Below are positions 17,083-26,349 of a stretch of DNA of 42,323 nt, in pieces. The stretch's first letter is position 1; each line of letters opens with the position of its first letter. Below the pieces are notes generated by a model. It saw only the letters and a program-made list of their open reading frames with translations, did no database searches and had not been told where the DNA came from. Source of the stretch: SAR324 cluster bacterium (GTDB lineage: Bacteria; SAR324; XYD2-FULL-50-16; HCM1); contig PUHO01000006.1 of the NCBI GenBank assembly GCA_002995645.1, positions 1 to 42,323 of the forward strand, read 5' to 3'. A program made the position numbers and the translations under genes.

Positions 17083-17106
17083 ATAATTCTTTCTAATGGA
17101 GGCTGT

Positions 17107-17385
17107 ATGAGAATTTATATTAGTAATTTACCTTTTAGCACTACTGATAAAGATTTGACCAAGCTATTCGAAGCATATGCTCAAGTTGAAAGTGCAGTAA
17201 TTATTCGTTATCAAAGATCCATGCGATCAAAAGGGTATGGGTTTGTTCAAATTAACGGCGATGATTCGCAACGAGTTATAGAGAGCTTAAATGGGACTGA
17301 GTATCAAGGTCGTATTTTAACTGTTAAAGAAGCTCTCCCACGTAAAGAAAATGCGGAAGACGAAGCAAATACAACACTTTCTTAG
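17107..17385 (+). CDS. RRM-type RNA-binding protein
   Basis: This is a single RNA-recognition-motif protein of 92 residues. RNP2 is IYISNL at residues 3-8 and RNP1 is KGYGFVQI near 38-45; both carry the aromatic residues that stack on RNA. A short acidic tail follows the domain. Such small bacterial RRM proteins (Rbp type) are seen in cyanobacteria, spirochaetes and some other phyla and are thought to act on mRNA. GGAGG precedes the ATG. A hairpin (TACTGTTT at 17389, AAACAGTA at 17400) just after the stop overlaps the end of the convergent dehydrogenase gene. Confidence 0.93.
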   Translation: MRIYISNLPFSTTDKDLTKLFEAYAQVESAVIIRYQRSMRSKGYGFVQINGDDSQRVIESLNGTEYQGRILTVKEALPRKENAEDEANTTLS

Positions 17386-17387
17386 TA

Positions 17388-20276
17388 TTACTGTTTCTTA
17401 AACAGTACTTGTAAAGGGTGTCGTACAACATAATTATCGAATCGTTGAATTTGTGTGCGACACGAATACCCTGTGACTAAAAGATTATCTTTATGTAACT
17501 GGACTAATTCTCCCCAGTTGCGATTATATATGAATCGACTAATTTCTTTATTTTTCTTTTCATGCCCAAACATGCCTGCCATACCACAACAACCGGTAGG
17601 AATAACTTGTAACTCTTTTCCTAAGTGTTGGAAAATCTCTTGCCACTGCTCTTGCGAGTGTGTCGCGATTATTTTTTCTGAACAATGTCCTAATAAGTAG
17701 TACTTTTCTGTTGTTTCTTGTACTTCGTTTCTTTGTTTGACAACAGGCAACAACCATTCTTGTAGTAAAAATATATTTTTTAATACTAGTTTAGTATCTT
17801 CTTGGTATTCGTCTCTATAGGTTAACACAACGGCGGGATCAATCCCTACTAAAGGAATACCTAAGCTGCCTAGTTTTTGCAATAACTTACTATTTTTGTG
17901 TTTATACTTTGTAAAAGCACGTTTATACCCTTTAATATGCAATGCTTTGCCATTGGGGAAAAAAGGAAAAACATACATAGTATATCCTAATTCTTTACTT
18001 AACTTAATACAATCTTCCACTAAAGAAGCTTCATAAAAAGAAGTAAACGCATCTTGTAATAAAACAACTGTTTTTGCTTTTTCTTGATCTGTAAGTTTTT
18101 TTAACGCTTGTAAACTCGTTAAATTTCCTGTTTTCTTTAACCTTGCATGTAAAGCAGGAGAACTGAATTTTTTTATATCAACCCAACCCAGTTTACTTAA
18201 AAAACCTTTGCCAAGACTTGTATCTAATATATAGTTAATTATTCTTGGAAACTTAGCTTGCCACGCAAGAGATTGTTCAAAAAAGCGGATCAATACATCG
18301 CCAATAGGGCGGTAGTATTTTTTATAGTACGTATGTAAAAACGTAAATTTAAAAGCAGAAATATCAACTTTAATAGGGCACTGTGTTCGACAAGCTTTAC
18401 AAGACAAACACAAATCAAAAGATTGTTTAACTAAATGATCCCTATGATCAGGGCGTATGATCCTTAATATACTATAAATTGCTTTACTAATAAAAGGAAT
18501 GGAGAATTGGAATCGGCTCTTTCCAGCAAGCCATGCTTTGAGTAACTCCGCTCTCCCTTTAGGGGAATATACTCTATTTTGCGTACCTTGAAAAGAAGGA
18601 CAAATTAAACTCGTATCAAGTGCATTAAAGCAAGCACCGTTACCATTACAATACAACGCGGTTTCATATTTACTAGCTTGCTTTTTTGGAATACGTGCCA
18701 TTTCTTCGCCACGTAAAGGCGATTGTAAGGAATATAAGCTATCTTGCGAAGAAGGGCTTGCAATTTTTCCGGGATTTAATTTATTATTAGCATCAAATAA
18801 TTTTTTTACTTCTTGCATACATTGATACAAAGAGCTACCTAAAAAACTAGGAGCAAAGCTACTGCGAAAACCTTTGCCATGTTCCCCCCAATAGGTGCCT
18901 TTATATTTTTTCAATAAAGTAAAGACTTGTTTTGAAATACGCCATACTTTTTCTCTGTCTTGTTTATCACGTAAATCTAAAGACGGTCTTACATGTAAAC
19001 AACCGGCGTCTACATGCCCAAACATGCCGTAAAACACGTTTTCTTTATCTAAGATGCTACGAAACTCTTTTATATAATCAGCTAGTAGCTCAGGCGCTAC
19101 CATAGTATCTTCTACAAAAGCAACAGGTCTTCTGTTACCAGGTAAATTCCCAAGTAAGCCGACGCCTTTTTTTCTTAATTCCCACATTACTTTTTGCTCT
19201 TGCGCATCTTGTAATATACGGTGTTCCATGACTTTTGCAGAAACGGCGGACTTGATTTGATCAATCCAAGCATTTTCATCAATCTGCGATTGCGAAACAA
19301 AAGCAACTAAATTAACTGCTTGCAACGTATCTGTATTTTCTGGTAACAACGATTTAATTTGCTCGTAAATAGGATCTTGTTTAGCTAAAGATAAGATAGT
19401 GCTGTCAATTGTCTCAATTGCTTGTGGCTTACTCTTTCGTATAAAAGACACGTCTCTTAATGCCGTATCAAAATCACTATAATACAAGCAAAGAAGCCAC
19501 TCTCGTTTAGGAATCTTAGTAAGCTTTAACGTAGCTTCTGTAACAACTCCAATGGTTCCTTCTGATCCGGCAAAAATATACTTCCAGTCTATTTTATCCT
19601 CTTTGCCGGCTTTATCTAAGTTATATCCTGTTTGGTATCTTGCTAAACAAGCTTGTTCTTCTAAAAAAGGTTTTGCCACTTCTTTTAAAGAAAGTATCTT
19701 TTCCTTTTTTGCGTCATCTTGATAGGATTTTGTACGTATACTATCGCCGTTAACTAACACGACTTCTAAATCGTCTATATAATCGCCTGTGCGTCCTTCT
19801 ACAGACGAAGCCTTACCACAAGCATCAGTATTAACCATACCGCCAATAGTAGCACGGTTACTTGTAGATAAATCAGGGGCAAAATACAATCCCCATTCTT
19901 TCAAATATACGTTAAGTTTGTCTCTAACAACACCGGGTTCTACTTTAATCGTTTGTTCTTGTTCGTTAAATTCAAGAATACGATTCATATACCGTGAAAC
20001 GTCTAATATAACGCCGTAATTCAAAGATTGCCCATTAGTGCCGGTTCCGCCGCCACGTGGCGTTATGCTAACGCCTTGCGTTTCTGACGCAAGTTGCATT
20101 GCAATTTGAACGTCTTTCTTATCTCGTGGATATAAAACGCCATATGGCATAATATGATAAATAGAATTATCTGTTGCCATAAGCAACCTATCGTCTTCTC
20201 TGGTACAAATATCACCACTGAACTTTGTTCGCTTTAGTTTAGCAAAAAACAGTTCGTATTGTTTAGATTTTGACAT
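17388..20276 (-). CDS. FAD/Fe-S dehydrogenase of the YdiJ (GlcD-GlcF fusion) type
   Basis: This is a 962-residue fusion of a flavin dehydrogenase and an iron-sulfur subunit. The N-terminal FAD-binding domain shows TPRGGGTGTNGQS near residues 57-69. An FAD-oxidase C-terminal domain follows to about 500. Next come CNGNGACFN near 540 with the downstream CPSF, the ferredoxin-like CLSCKACRTQCP near 622, and one CCG-type cysteine motif (TGCCGMAG) near 892. E. coli YdiJ has the same architecture and acts on D-2-hydroxyglutarate; related proteins use D-lactate or glycolate. The exact substrate here is inferred only. It starts 3 bp after the beta-barrel candidate gene, so the two are co-transcribed. 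Confidence 0.88.
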   Translation of the reverse strand: MSKSKQYELFFAKLKRTKFSGDICTREDDRLLMATDNSIYHIMPYGVLYPRDKKDVQIAMQLASETQGVSITPRGGGTGTNGQSLNYGVILDVSRYMNRILEFNEQEQTIKVEPGVVRDKLNVYLKEWGLYFAPDLSTSNRATIGGMVNTDACGKASSVEGRTGDYIDDLEVVLVNGDSIRTKSYQDDAKKEKILSLKEVAKPFLEEQACLARYQTGYNLDKAGKEDKIDWKYIFAGSEGTIGVVTEATLKLTKIPKREWLLCLYYSDFDTALRDVSFIRKSKPQAIETIDSTILSLAKQDPIYEQIKSLLPENTDTLQAVNLVAFVSQSQIDENAWIDQIKSAVSAKVMEHRILQDAQEQKVMWELRKKGVGLLGNLPGNRRPVAFVEDTMVAPELLADYIKEFRSILDKENVFYGMFGHVDAGCLHVRPSLDLRDKQDREKVWRISKQVFTLLKKYKGTYWGEHGKGFRSSFAPSFLGSSLYQCMQEVKKLFDANNKLNPGKIASPSSQDSLYSLQSPLRGEEMARIPKKQASKYETALYCNGNGACFNALDTSLICPSFQGTQNRVYSPKGRAELLKAWLAGKSRFQFSIPFISKAIYSILRIIRPDHRDHLVKQSFDLCLSCKACRTQCPIKVDISAFKFTFLHTYYKKYYRPIGDVLIRFFEQSLAWQAKFPRIINYILDTSLGKGFLSKLGWVDIKKFSSPALHARLKKTGNLTSLQALKKLTDQEKAKTVVLLQDAFTSFYEASLVEDCIKLSKELGYTMYVFPFFPNGKALHIKGYKRAFTKYKHKNSKLLQKLGSLGIPLVGIDPAVVLTYRDEYQEDTKLVLKNIFLLQEWLLPVVKQRNEVQETTEKYYLLGHCSEKIIATHSQEQWQEIFQHLGKELQVIPTGCCGMAGMFGHEKKNKEISRFIYNRNWGELVQLHKDNLLVTGYSCRTQIQRFDNYVVRHPLQVLFKKQ

Positions 20277-20279
20277 AGC

Positions 20280-21239
20280 TTATAAATAATAATGAATAGC
20301 AAAGCTAGGAAAAGGACCTGCTGAAAAAAGCAAAGATTGATAATGTGTTAATCGTTTATAAGAAACGCCAAGTTCTGTGGAAAAACTTAAATTTGGAAAA
20401 GAAGCAAAAAAGAACTCTACCCCTGTAAAAGTGCTAAACTCCACACCTGATTCTTTAAGGGGAATCGTGGGCGTTTCATCATTAATTTGAAGGAAGCCAA
20501 CACTACCGCCTAGATACATTGCATAATTCGTTCTTCGTCTTATTACTTTAGCAAAACGATATTTAAAAGATAGAACACTAACTGTTTTTTTCTCTTCTGT
20601 CGTTGCTAATCTAGACTGAGCTAAGCCAAATAAAAATTCATTAAAATACGAACCTCTTGAATACATACGAAAAGACAATTGATCCACTGCATCGCCTATG
20701 TTTATTTTTTCAGCTAACACACTAGTGCGCGAAGTCATATACCCTATGCCGTTTCTATCTCCAAGAAAAGGGCTTGCCATGTTGGACTTAACTAAAATAA
20801 TACGACTCATTGGTATTTTTAAATAGTTATTCCCTGTTGTTCTTGTTAAAGTTAATTCTTCTTTTGAGGCGTTAGTAATATAACCTTCTAAGACTTCCCC
20901 ATTTTTCAAATAAACGCGCATTAATGGTAAAGTTGATTTAGGCTTAGAACCTTGACTTGCTTTATTAGAAGAGGATCTTACAGAGCTTGCCTGCTTTGTG
21001 GCTTGCGGGGCGACTACGTTTTTGAAACTAATAGAAATAATTTCATCTCGTGGGATAACGCGCTCGTCATCTTCACCGGCTTGCACAAAAGTAATGCTAT
21101 CTTCTGTATAACTTGTAACCGTGCCGGATAAAACATCACCGGACGTTAAGCTTACCGTTTCTGCATATAACGGCAAGTTAACTAAAGTAAGCGATATAAA
21201 AAGGAATAATAAAAATAGAGGAAAGATTTTTTTTAACAT
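20280..21239 (-). CDS. Secreted protein, likely outer-membrane beta-barrel
   Basis: This is a 319-residue protein of unknown function. A signal peptide (MLKKIFPLFLLFLFISLTLV, cleavage near LYA-E) is followed by two short beta-rich repeats: SGDVLSGTVTSYTEDSITF near 32-50 and NGEVLEGYITNASKEELTL near 112-130. A Ser/Lys-rich linker joins them. From about 170 to the end it alternates polar and aromatic residues and finishes FAIHYYL, as beta-barrel proteins often do. It is the best direct evidence for an outer membrane in this organism. It sits 15 bp after nusB and 3 bp before the dehydrogenase gene. Confidence 0.7.
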   Translation of the reverse strand: MLKKIFPLFLLFLFISLTLVNLPLYAETVSLTSGDVLSGTVTSYTEDSITFVQAGEDDERVIPRDEIISISFKNVVAPQATKQASSVRSSSNKASQGSKPKSTLPLMRVYLKNGEVLEGYITNASKEELTLTRTTGNNYLKIPMSRIILVKSNMASPFLGDRNGIGYMTSRTSVLAEKINIGDAVDQLSFRMYSRGSYFNEFLFGLAQSRLATTEEKKTVSVLSFKYRFAKVIRRRTNYAMYLGGSVGFLQINDETPTIPLKESGVEFSTFTGVEFFFASFPNLSFSTELGVSYKRLTHYQSLLFSAGPFPSFAIHYYL

Positions 21240-21254
21240 AACTGTCCCGACAGA

Positions 21255-21692
21255 TTAAAGCGTTACATCCGTTTTACTAGCTTCCCATTCTTTTACGTCT
21301 GCCAATTTATGTAACACACCGTTACACAAAGCAATTACATGTTCCCCTATATAAGAACGAGCAATTAATAACGCTTCGTTAATAATAATACGTCGATCTT
21401 GTTTTGGCATATAGAATAATTCGCCAACAGAAAGTAAGAACAAAGCATATAAATTCGTTTGTAAGCGGTCTTTGTTTGTATTTTCTAGTCTTTCGTTAAT
21501 ATGCTTCTCTATTTCATCTTTATTATCCCAAGCAGAGGCAAGCAGTTTTTCGGCAAAAACTTTAGTTTCTCCAACTAAACCGGATTGTTGGAATAAATAT
21601 ATATCAGCTAACGGATTGTTTTCTAGTAATAAACGATTATACAAGACTTTAAAAACAATCACACGAGCAAGTTGTCTTTGGCTTAACGGCAT
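21255..21692 (-). CDS. nusB: Transcription antitermination factor NusB
   Basis: NusB binds boxA RNA with S10 (NusE) to prevent premature termination, mainly in rRNA operons. The 145-residue all-helical protein begins SQRQLARVIVFKVLYN and has the family's C-terminal signature IINEALLIARSY...CNGVLHKLA near 100-130. Similarity is moderate overall, but length and signature fit. It begins 6 bp after the parA stop and is followed by the beta-barrel candidate, so this is a compact operon. Confidence 0.85.
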   Translation of the reverse strand: MPLSQRQLARVIVFKVLYNRLLLENNPLADIYLFQQSGLVGETKVFAEKLLASAWDNKDEIEKHINERLENTNKDRLQTNLYALFLLSVGELFYMPKQDRRIIINEALLIARSYIGEHVIALCNGVLHKLADVKEWEASKTDVTL

Positions 21693-21698
21693 AATAAC

Positions 21699-22475
21699 TT
21701 AATTCAAATTAAACTTGTGAATAAACTCTTTCATTAATCGCATATAAGCAACTGCGCCGGGAGACGCAAGATTATAAGAAAGAACGGACTTACCAAAAGC
21801 TACGGACTCACTGATTGCCTTATCTCTTGGAATAATATGGTGGAAAAACACTTCCGGCAAAGATTGCATTACTTGCGTTGCGATTTTTTGATGTAACGGC
21901 AGTTGTTTATCATACATAGTTAAAAATATACCGGCAATCTTAATGCTTTTAGGCGCCATCATCTCGCGTAATTCCTTAAAAAACTGTAAAAAATGTTTCA
22001 ACGATTTAACTGCCAACACTTCGCATTGCAAAGGAAAAAGAATATAATCTGTGGCGTACATCACGTTTAACGTTAAATTAGACATAGTTGCCGGCGGATC
22101 AATTACAATAAAATCAAACTGCCCTTGTTTTTTAACGGGGTCTAATCTTTTTTGTAAAATAGAAAAATCTTGCACCAGATTTTCAACTATTTTCGTATCT
22201 TCTAAGGTATTAATATTGGATAAAATAAAAGATAAGTTTTCATGTTGCGTTGCTTGGCAAATTTCTAATAAATTCACTTCCGGCTTAGTGAATAGTTCAA
22301 AACTACCGTATTGACTTTGCTCTACATTAGCGGAAAATCGAAGCGAACCTTGCGGATCAGCGTCAATTAATAAAATTTTATACCCTGCAAGGGCAAGCGC
22401 CATAGCAAAATTAATGGTACTCGTCGTTTTACCGACCCCGCCTTTTTGGCTTATAAATGAAATAATCTTTGTCAT
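21699..22475 (-). CDS. parA: ParA/Soj-family ATPase
   Basis: This is a Walker-type ATPase of the ParA/MinD superfamily, probably in chromosome segregation or positioning of cargo. The 258 residues carry the deviant Walker A KGGVGKTT at 11-18, the A' motif LLIDADPQGS near 36-45, and Walker B FDFIVIDPPA near 120-129. No parB or parS-like site is adjacent, so the cargo is unknown. It heads the operon with nusB. Confidence 0.88.
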   Translation of the reverse strand: MTKIISFISQKGGVGKTTSTINFAMALALAGYKILLIDADPQGSLRFSANVEQSQYGSFELFTKPEVNLLEICQATQHENLSFILSNINTLEDTKIVENLVQDFSILQKRLDPVKKQGQFDFIVIDPPATMSNLTLNVMYATDYILFPLQCEVLAVKSLKHFLQFFKELREMMAPKSIKIAGIFLTMYDKQLPLHQKIATQVMQSLPEVFFHHIIPRDKAISESVAFGKSVLSYNLASPGAVAYMRLMKEFIHKFNLN

Positions 22476-22580
22476 AAAAATATCTTATATTTAATCTTAT
22501 ATTTTAACTATATAATTAATAACAAATTATACTATATTAGTCAATGCAAATTAATAGTCTGAAACTTTAACTCTTATAAA

Positions 22581-23273
22581 TTACAAACTAGCAAAAAACT
22601 GTAACTTCGCCGCCAACAAAGCAAGTCCTTGTTTTTCTTGCATTTGAAAGCTAATCGTTCCTCTTTCGTTACGCCATTCTCCGTCGATAATAATCACATC
22701 GCTACAAATAAAAAGAGGATAGAAAGGAATTTTTTTTTGCTTTGCACAGATAGCTAACGGCGCAACCTCCATATCTAAAAAACGAATATTTTGCTTTTTC
22801 CAATTTTTTAATTTTTCTATAGTCACAGTTAAAGGGTGGCTTATGCTGGCAATAGCGCTCTGCACTTGCAAATTAGTATCTAAAACGGCTAATTCAGTTG
22901 TCTTTTCTTGTATATTATAATCTTGGCTAATCCCTGTAAAATCAACGGCAAATACAGGGCAAACACAATCGCCAATTGCCGAATCACTTTCTAAACTCCC
23001 AACACTTCCAAAGGCAAAAACAAACGTAGCACCGTTAGCAATGGCTAAATCAAAAGAGAAACTAGCGATTGCCGCACCAATCATACCACCTATAGCGGTA
23101 AAATTTATCTTACCTATAGTAAAAAAATATTTTTTTGCTAAACCAAACGATTTTACTTTGCCTCCTTGCACTATATCTTTGAAGGTATAAAAATGCTCTA
23201 GACTATAAAAAAGCACTACATGCGAAGTAACGCGGCTTTCTAAAAAAGAAAGAGGATTATAATATAATGCCAT
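22581..23273 (-). CDS. Nucleoside phosphorylase-fold protein
   Basis: The 230-residue protein has the layout of the purine/uridine phosphorylase and MTA/SAH nucleosidase superfamily. It shows a Gly-rich turn (FAFGSVGSLESD near 88-100) and the C-terminal FLDMEVAPLAICAKQKKIPF with the conserved Met-Glu pair that binds the ribose. SDVI follows where a catalytic Asp is expected. Given ahcY, queA and lipA nearby, a role in SAM by-product recycling is possible, but sequence alone does not settle whether it is a phosphorylase or a hydrolase. It is divergent from the aminotransferase gene. Confidence 0.7.
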   Translation of the reverse strand: MALYYNPLSFLESRVTSHVVLFYSLEHFYTFKDIVQGGKVKSFGLAKKYFFTIGKINFTAIGGMIGAAIASFSFDLAIANGATFVFAFGSVGSLESDSAIGDCVCPVFAVDFTGISQDYNIQEKTTELAVLDTNLQVQSAIASISHPLTVTIEKLKNWKKQNIRFLDMEVAPLAICAKQKKIPFYPLFICSDVIIIDGEWRNERGTISFQMQEKQGLALLAAKLQFFASL

Positions 23274-23301
23274 AGTAACACTCTTTTAATAAACAAAATA
23301 A

Positions 23302-23330
23302 TTGACAAATTTTTTATCTTACGATTTAAT
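23302..23330 (+). promoter_or_regulatory. Promoter of the aminotransferase gene
   Basis: A perfect -35 TTGACA (23302-23307), a 17-bp spacer and TTTAAT (23325-23330, five of six) lie about 45 bp before the ATG at 23376. Confidence 0.6.
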
Positions 23331-23375
23331 ATAAATTATTATTATCTTATTCATTTGTCTATTATTTTATTTTTT

Positions 23376-24677
23376 ATGAATCCTTTAGCCACAAAACTTA
23401 ATCAAACCATTGAATCAGTTAACCCTGCCATTTTTTCTTCGTTATCTACGATAGGTAAGAATATATTTTTCCCTAAAGGGATTTTATATCAATCGGCACA
23501 AGCGAAAGAAAAAGCTCATAAGTTTAACGCAACTATTGGAATTGCGACAGAAAACAAAACGCCTATGTTCCTTGAAGAAGTGGACAAGTATTTTTCTGAT
23601 TTAACACCGCAAGAAATTTACCCGTACGCTCCCCCAGCCGGGCGCCCTAAGTTACGCAAACTTTGGCAAGAAAAACAAGTAAAAGAAAATCCAACGTTAC
23701 AACAAAAGCTAACTAGTTTACCTGTTGTTACAAACGCATTAACAAACGGGCTTGCCGTTACTGCCGATCTGTTTGCCGATCCACAAGATACCCTTATTTT
23801 ACCGGATCAATTTTGGGGAAACTATAGACTTTTATTTGTTGCGAAGAAACAAACTAATATAGCAACTTTCTCTTTATTTAACGAGCAAAAAGGCTTTAAC
23901 ACCATAGCTTTTAAGCAAACTTTAGAAGAGCAAGCTAAAACAAAAGACAAACTTATAGTATTATTAAATTTTCCTAATAATCCAACAGGATACACGCCGA
24001 CCGTAGCGGAAGCAAAAGAGATTTGTAACATTATAACAAACCAAGCACAAAAAGGAACAAAACTTATTGTTATTTGCGATGATGCTTATAGCGGCTTATG
24101 TTTTGAAGATACGTTAAAAGAATCTATTTTCGCCACGCTTTGCGATATACATGAAAACGTACTTGCTATTAAAATTGACGGTGCAACAAAAGAAGATTTT
24201 GCATGGGGCTTTCGTATTGGCTTTATTACCTTTGGTTGTAAAAAAGCAAGTGCCGATTTGTATCAAGCACTAGAAGCAAAAGTCACCGGTATTTTAAGGG
24301 CGTCTATTTCTAGTTGTTCCCACGTAGCACAGTCTGTGTTTGAAAAAACATTACAATCACCGCAACGTGCGCCGCAAAAGCAAGAAAAATTCACTATTTT
24401 GAAAGAACGTGCGCTAGAAGCAAAACGACTTTTAGATTCACCAAAATATAAAGACGCATTAACCTATTATCCTTTTAATTCCGGTTATTTCTTTTGCTTA
24501 AAGCTTACTGATATTCCTGCTGAAACGTTGCGACAACATTTGCTTGATAAATACGGAGTAGGTACAATTGCAAGCGCTGAATATGATTTACGTCTTGCCT
24601 TTAGCTGTATTGATAAAGAAGACATTGATTCTTTATTCTCTATTATTGTACAAGGAATACAAGACTTACAAGCATAG
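23376..24677 (+). CDS. PLP-dependent aminotransferase, class I/II
   Basis: This is a fold-type I aminotransferase of 433 residues. It has the substrate-loop block YPYAPPAGRPKLRKLW near 85-100, the PLP-contact motif LLNFPNNPTGYTP near 195-207, DDAYSGLCF near 242-250, and the likely Schiff-base lysine in KIDGATKEDFAWG, followed by the conserved Arg-Ile-Gly (FRIGF). The amino donor cannot be named. The frame is open back to TTG 23355, but ATG 23376 fits the promoter and family start better; neither has a clear Shine-Dalgarno. It is divergent from the phosphorylase-fold gene. Confidence 0.88.
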   Translation: MNPLATKLNQTIESVNPAIFSSLSTIGKNIFFPKGILYQSAQAKEKAHKFNATIGIATENKTPMFLEEVDKYFSDLTPQEIYPYAPPAGRPKLRKLWQEKQVKENPTLQQKLTSLPVVTNALTNGLAVTADLFADPQDTLILPDQFWGNYRLLFVAKKQTNIATFSLFNEQKGFNTIAFKQTLEEQAKTKDKLIVLLNFPNNPTGYTPTVAEAKEICNIITNQAQKGTKLIVICDDAYSGLCFEDTLKESIFATLCDIHENVLAIKIDGATKEDFAWGFRIGFITFGCKKASADLYQALEAKVTGILRASISSCSHVAQSVFEKTLQSPQRAPQKQEKFTILKERALEAKRLLDSPKYKDALTYYPFNSGYFFCLKLTDIPAETLRQHLLDKYGVGTIASAEYDLRLAFSCIDKEDIDSLFSIIVQGIQDLQA

Positions 24678-24733
24678 CTTTAAGTTTTAGTCTAGTTTTG
24701 TTTTAGGTTAAAGGGATACGTAAAAATTTAGCT

Positions 24734-24748
24734 ACAGTATAGTACTGT
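24734..24748. promoter_or_regulatory. Perfect palindrome ahead of the family-3 glycosidase (candidate operator)
   Basis: ACAGTA-TAG-TACTGT is a perfect 6+6 inverted repeat lying directly upstream of a TATAAA box (24752-24757), about 28 bp before the start codon. A repressor bound there would block RNA polymerase. No second copy was noticed in the window. Confidence 0.45.
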
Positions 24749-24775
24749 CTATATAAATTTTTATAAATAACAACT

Positions 24776-26239
24776 ATGTACCAAAAATCGCCGTTTATTC
24801 TTGGGCTACCTAGTTCTACCTTAACAAAAGAGGTTATTGCTCATTTAAAATTTTGCCGTCCTTACGGTATTATTTTATTCCAAAGGAACCTAGAATCGAT
24901 TGAACAAACTAGATCGTTATGTGAAGAAATCGAATCCCTTATTGGCGAAACGATTTTTTGCATTGATTATGAAGGCGGAAAAGTGAACCGCTTCCCACTT
25001 GGAAGCATTAACCCGCCTTCTTCGCAAGCGCTAGCTAACTTTACAAATCCACTTAAAGCAGTGCAAACCGCGGCTAAACTGCAAGCAAAAACACTAAGAG
25101 AATGGGGCATTCATTGGAGTTTTTCCCCTAACTTAGACCTTGCGTATTATCCTTATAACACTGCTATTGCCAATCGCTCGTTTGGCATACAACCGCAAAC
25201 AACGGCTTTACTTGGTGAAGCTATTGTTAAAGAATATGAAAAGTATAATATAGCAAGTTGCCTTAAGCACTTCCCGGGACATGGTAGCGTTGCCCAAGAC
25301 ACGCACCTATCTTTTGCTACCATCACAAAACAAGAAGCCAACTTAAACACGCAAGATTGGTATCCATTTAAAGAACTTATTTATAAAAAAGCACCGTCTG
25401 TTATGTTAGCGCATGTGTGCTTGCCACAAGATACGTTACCTGCTTCTTTATCGGCAAAAACCGTTTCTATTTTACGCGAACAATGGCAATATGAAGGTTT
25501 AATTATTACTGATTGCATTGAAATGCAAGCTTTGCAAAAAAAATACTCACCTAAAGAAATAATACAATATGGCATGCAAGCTAATATTGATTTATGGATT
25601 AGCTCTTTTTCTTTACTATCTGATCTTGATCTGCAAAAACAATTAGTTACAAATTACCGCGAACTAGAGCCAACGTTAATAAATAAAAAACAGAAAGAAC
25701 AAAGAATGGAAAATTTCTTTCATCGTTATCATACGCCGCCGCTTCCGATTGGTACAGAAGAAAAAAAGGAATTAGAACAAGAATGCCTTTCTTTACATGA
25801 AAAAAGTTTTATTACATACCAAGCAAATTATAGCCAACTAAAACCGCCGTTTACTATCTTATATGCCCCGTCACCAACGCAAAACACCATTACGGCAACG
25901 TCTATAGTTGCAACTTTTATTGATGAGCTGTGTCAAAAAACAAGTTTATTCCAAGCTAAAAAAGCAATTCCACTAGAAAATATAGCAGAATTAAAATCAT
26001 TTTTATCTAATCATACAGGATCTATTTTGTGGATTAGCGAAAATGCAATACAAAGTACTTTTTTTGAACAATGGATCGCGCTGCTTACGAAAAAAGCAAA
26101 AGTAGCTCATTTGGCGGCAATACAGCCGTTTGACCTGCAAGGAGTCTTCCCTTGTGAGTTCGCCAGCTTTGGTTTAAGTGCCTATTGGAGTGCGACCAGT
26201 TTTAGCACAATTATACAAACTGCGTATATTATTCTTTAA
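24776..26239 (+). CDS. nagZ: Glycoside hydrolase family 3, beta-N-acetylhexosaminidase (NagZ-like)
   Basis: NagZ-type enzymes remove N-acetylglucosamine from muropeptides during cell-wall recycling. The 487-residue protein has GFGHG-type hallmarks as KHFPGHGSVAQDTH near 163-176, containing the catalytic-loop His, and the nucleophile Asp in LIITDCIEMQAL near 242-253. CIDYEGGKVNRFP near 60-72 is the substrate-binding block. About 180 residues beyond the catalytic barrel are poorly conserved. No signal peptide is seen, so it should act in the cytoplasm. ATG 24776 lacks a clear Shine-Dalgarno. Confidence 0.87.
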   Translation: MYQKSPFILGLPSSTLTKEVIAHLKFCRPYGIILFQRNLESIEQTRSLCEEIESLIGETIFCIDYEGGKVNRFPLGSINPPSSQALANFTNPLKAVQTAAKLQAKTLREWGIHWSFSPNLDLAYYPYNTAIANRSFGIQPQTTALLGEAIVKEYEKYNIASCLKHFPGHGSVAQDTHLSFATITKQEANLNTQDWYPFKELIYKKAPSVMLAHVCLPQDTLPASLSAKTVSILREQWQYEGLIITDCIEMQALQKKYSPKEIIQYGMQANIDLWISSFSLLSDLDLQKQLVTNYRELEPTLINKKQKEQRMENFFHRYHTPPLPIGTEEKKELEQECLSLHEKSFITYQANYSQLKPPFTILYAPSPTQNTITATSIVATFIDELCQKTSLFQAKKAIPLENIAELKSFLSNHTGSILWISENAIQSTFFEQWIALLTKKAKVAHLAAIQPFDLQGVFPCEFASFGLSAYWSATSFSTIIQTAYIIL

Positions 26240-26253
26240 TCTTAGCTAAGATT
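26238..26253. repeat. Perfect 16-bp palindrome at the glycosidase 3' end
   Basis: AATCTTAGCTAAGATT is a loopless perfect palindrome overlapping the glycosidase stop codon and lying about 100 bp before rpoN. There is no T-run, so it is not an ordinary terminator. It may be an operator for rpoN. Confidence 0.35.
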
Positions 26254-26349
26254 GTGTAAAAACTATTTACATAAACCAACGATTAATATTAATATGTACT
26301 TAAGTAAGAAATGATTTCTACCGCAGCAATATAGAAGTTAAAAAAAACT

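Noticed and set aside
17389..17407. Terminator hairpin between the RRM and dehydrogenase genes
   Set aside because: The TACTGTTT/AAACAGTA stem is real but overlaps the dehydrogenase stop region and has no T-run on either strand, so it is only mentioned under the RRM gene.
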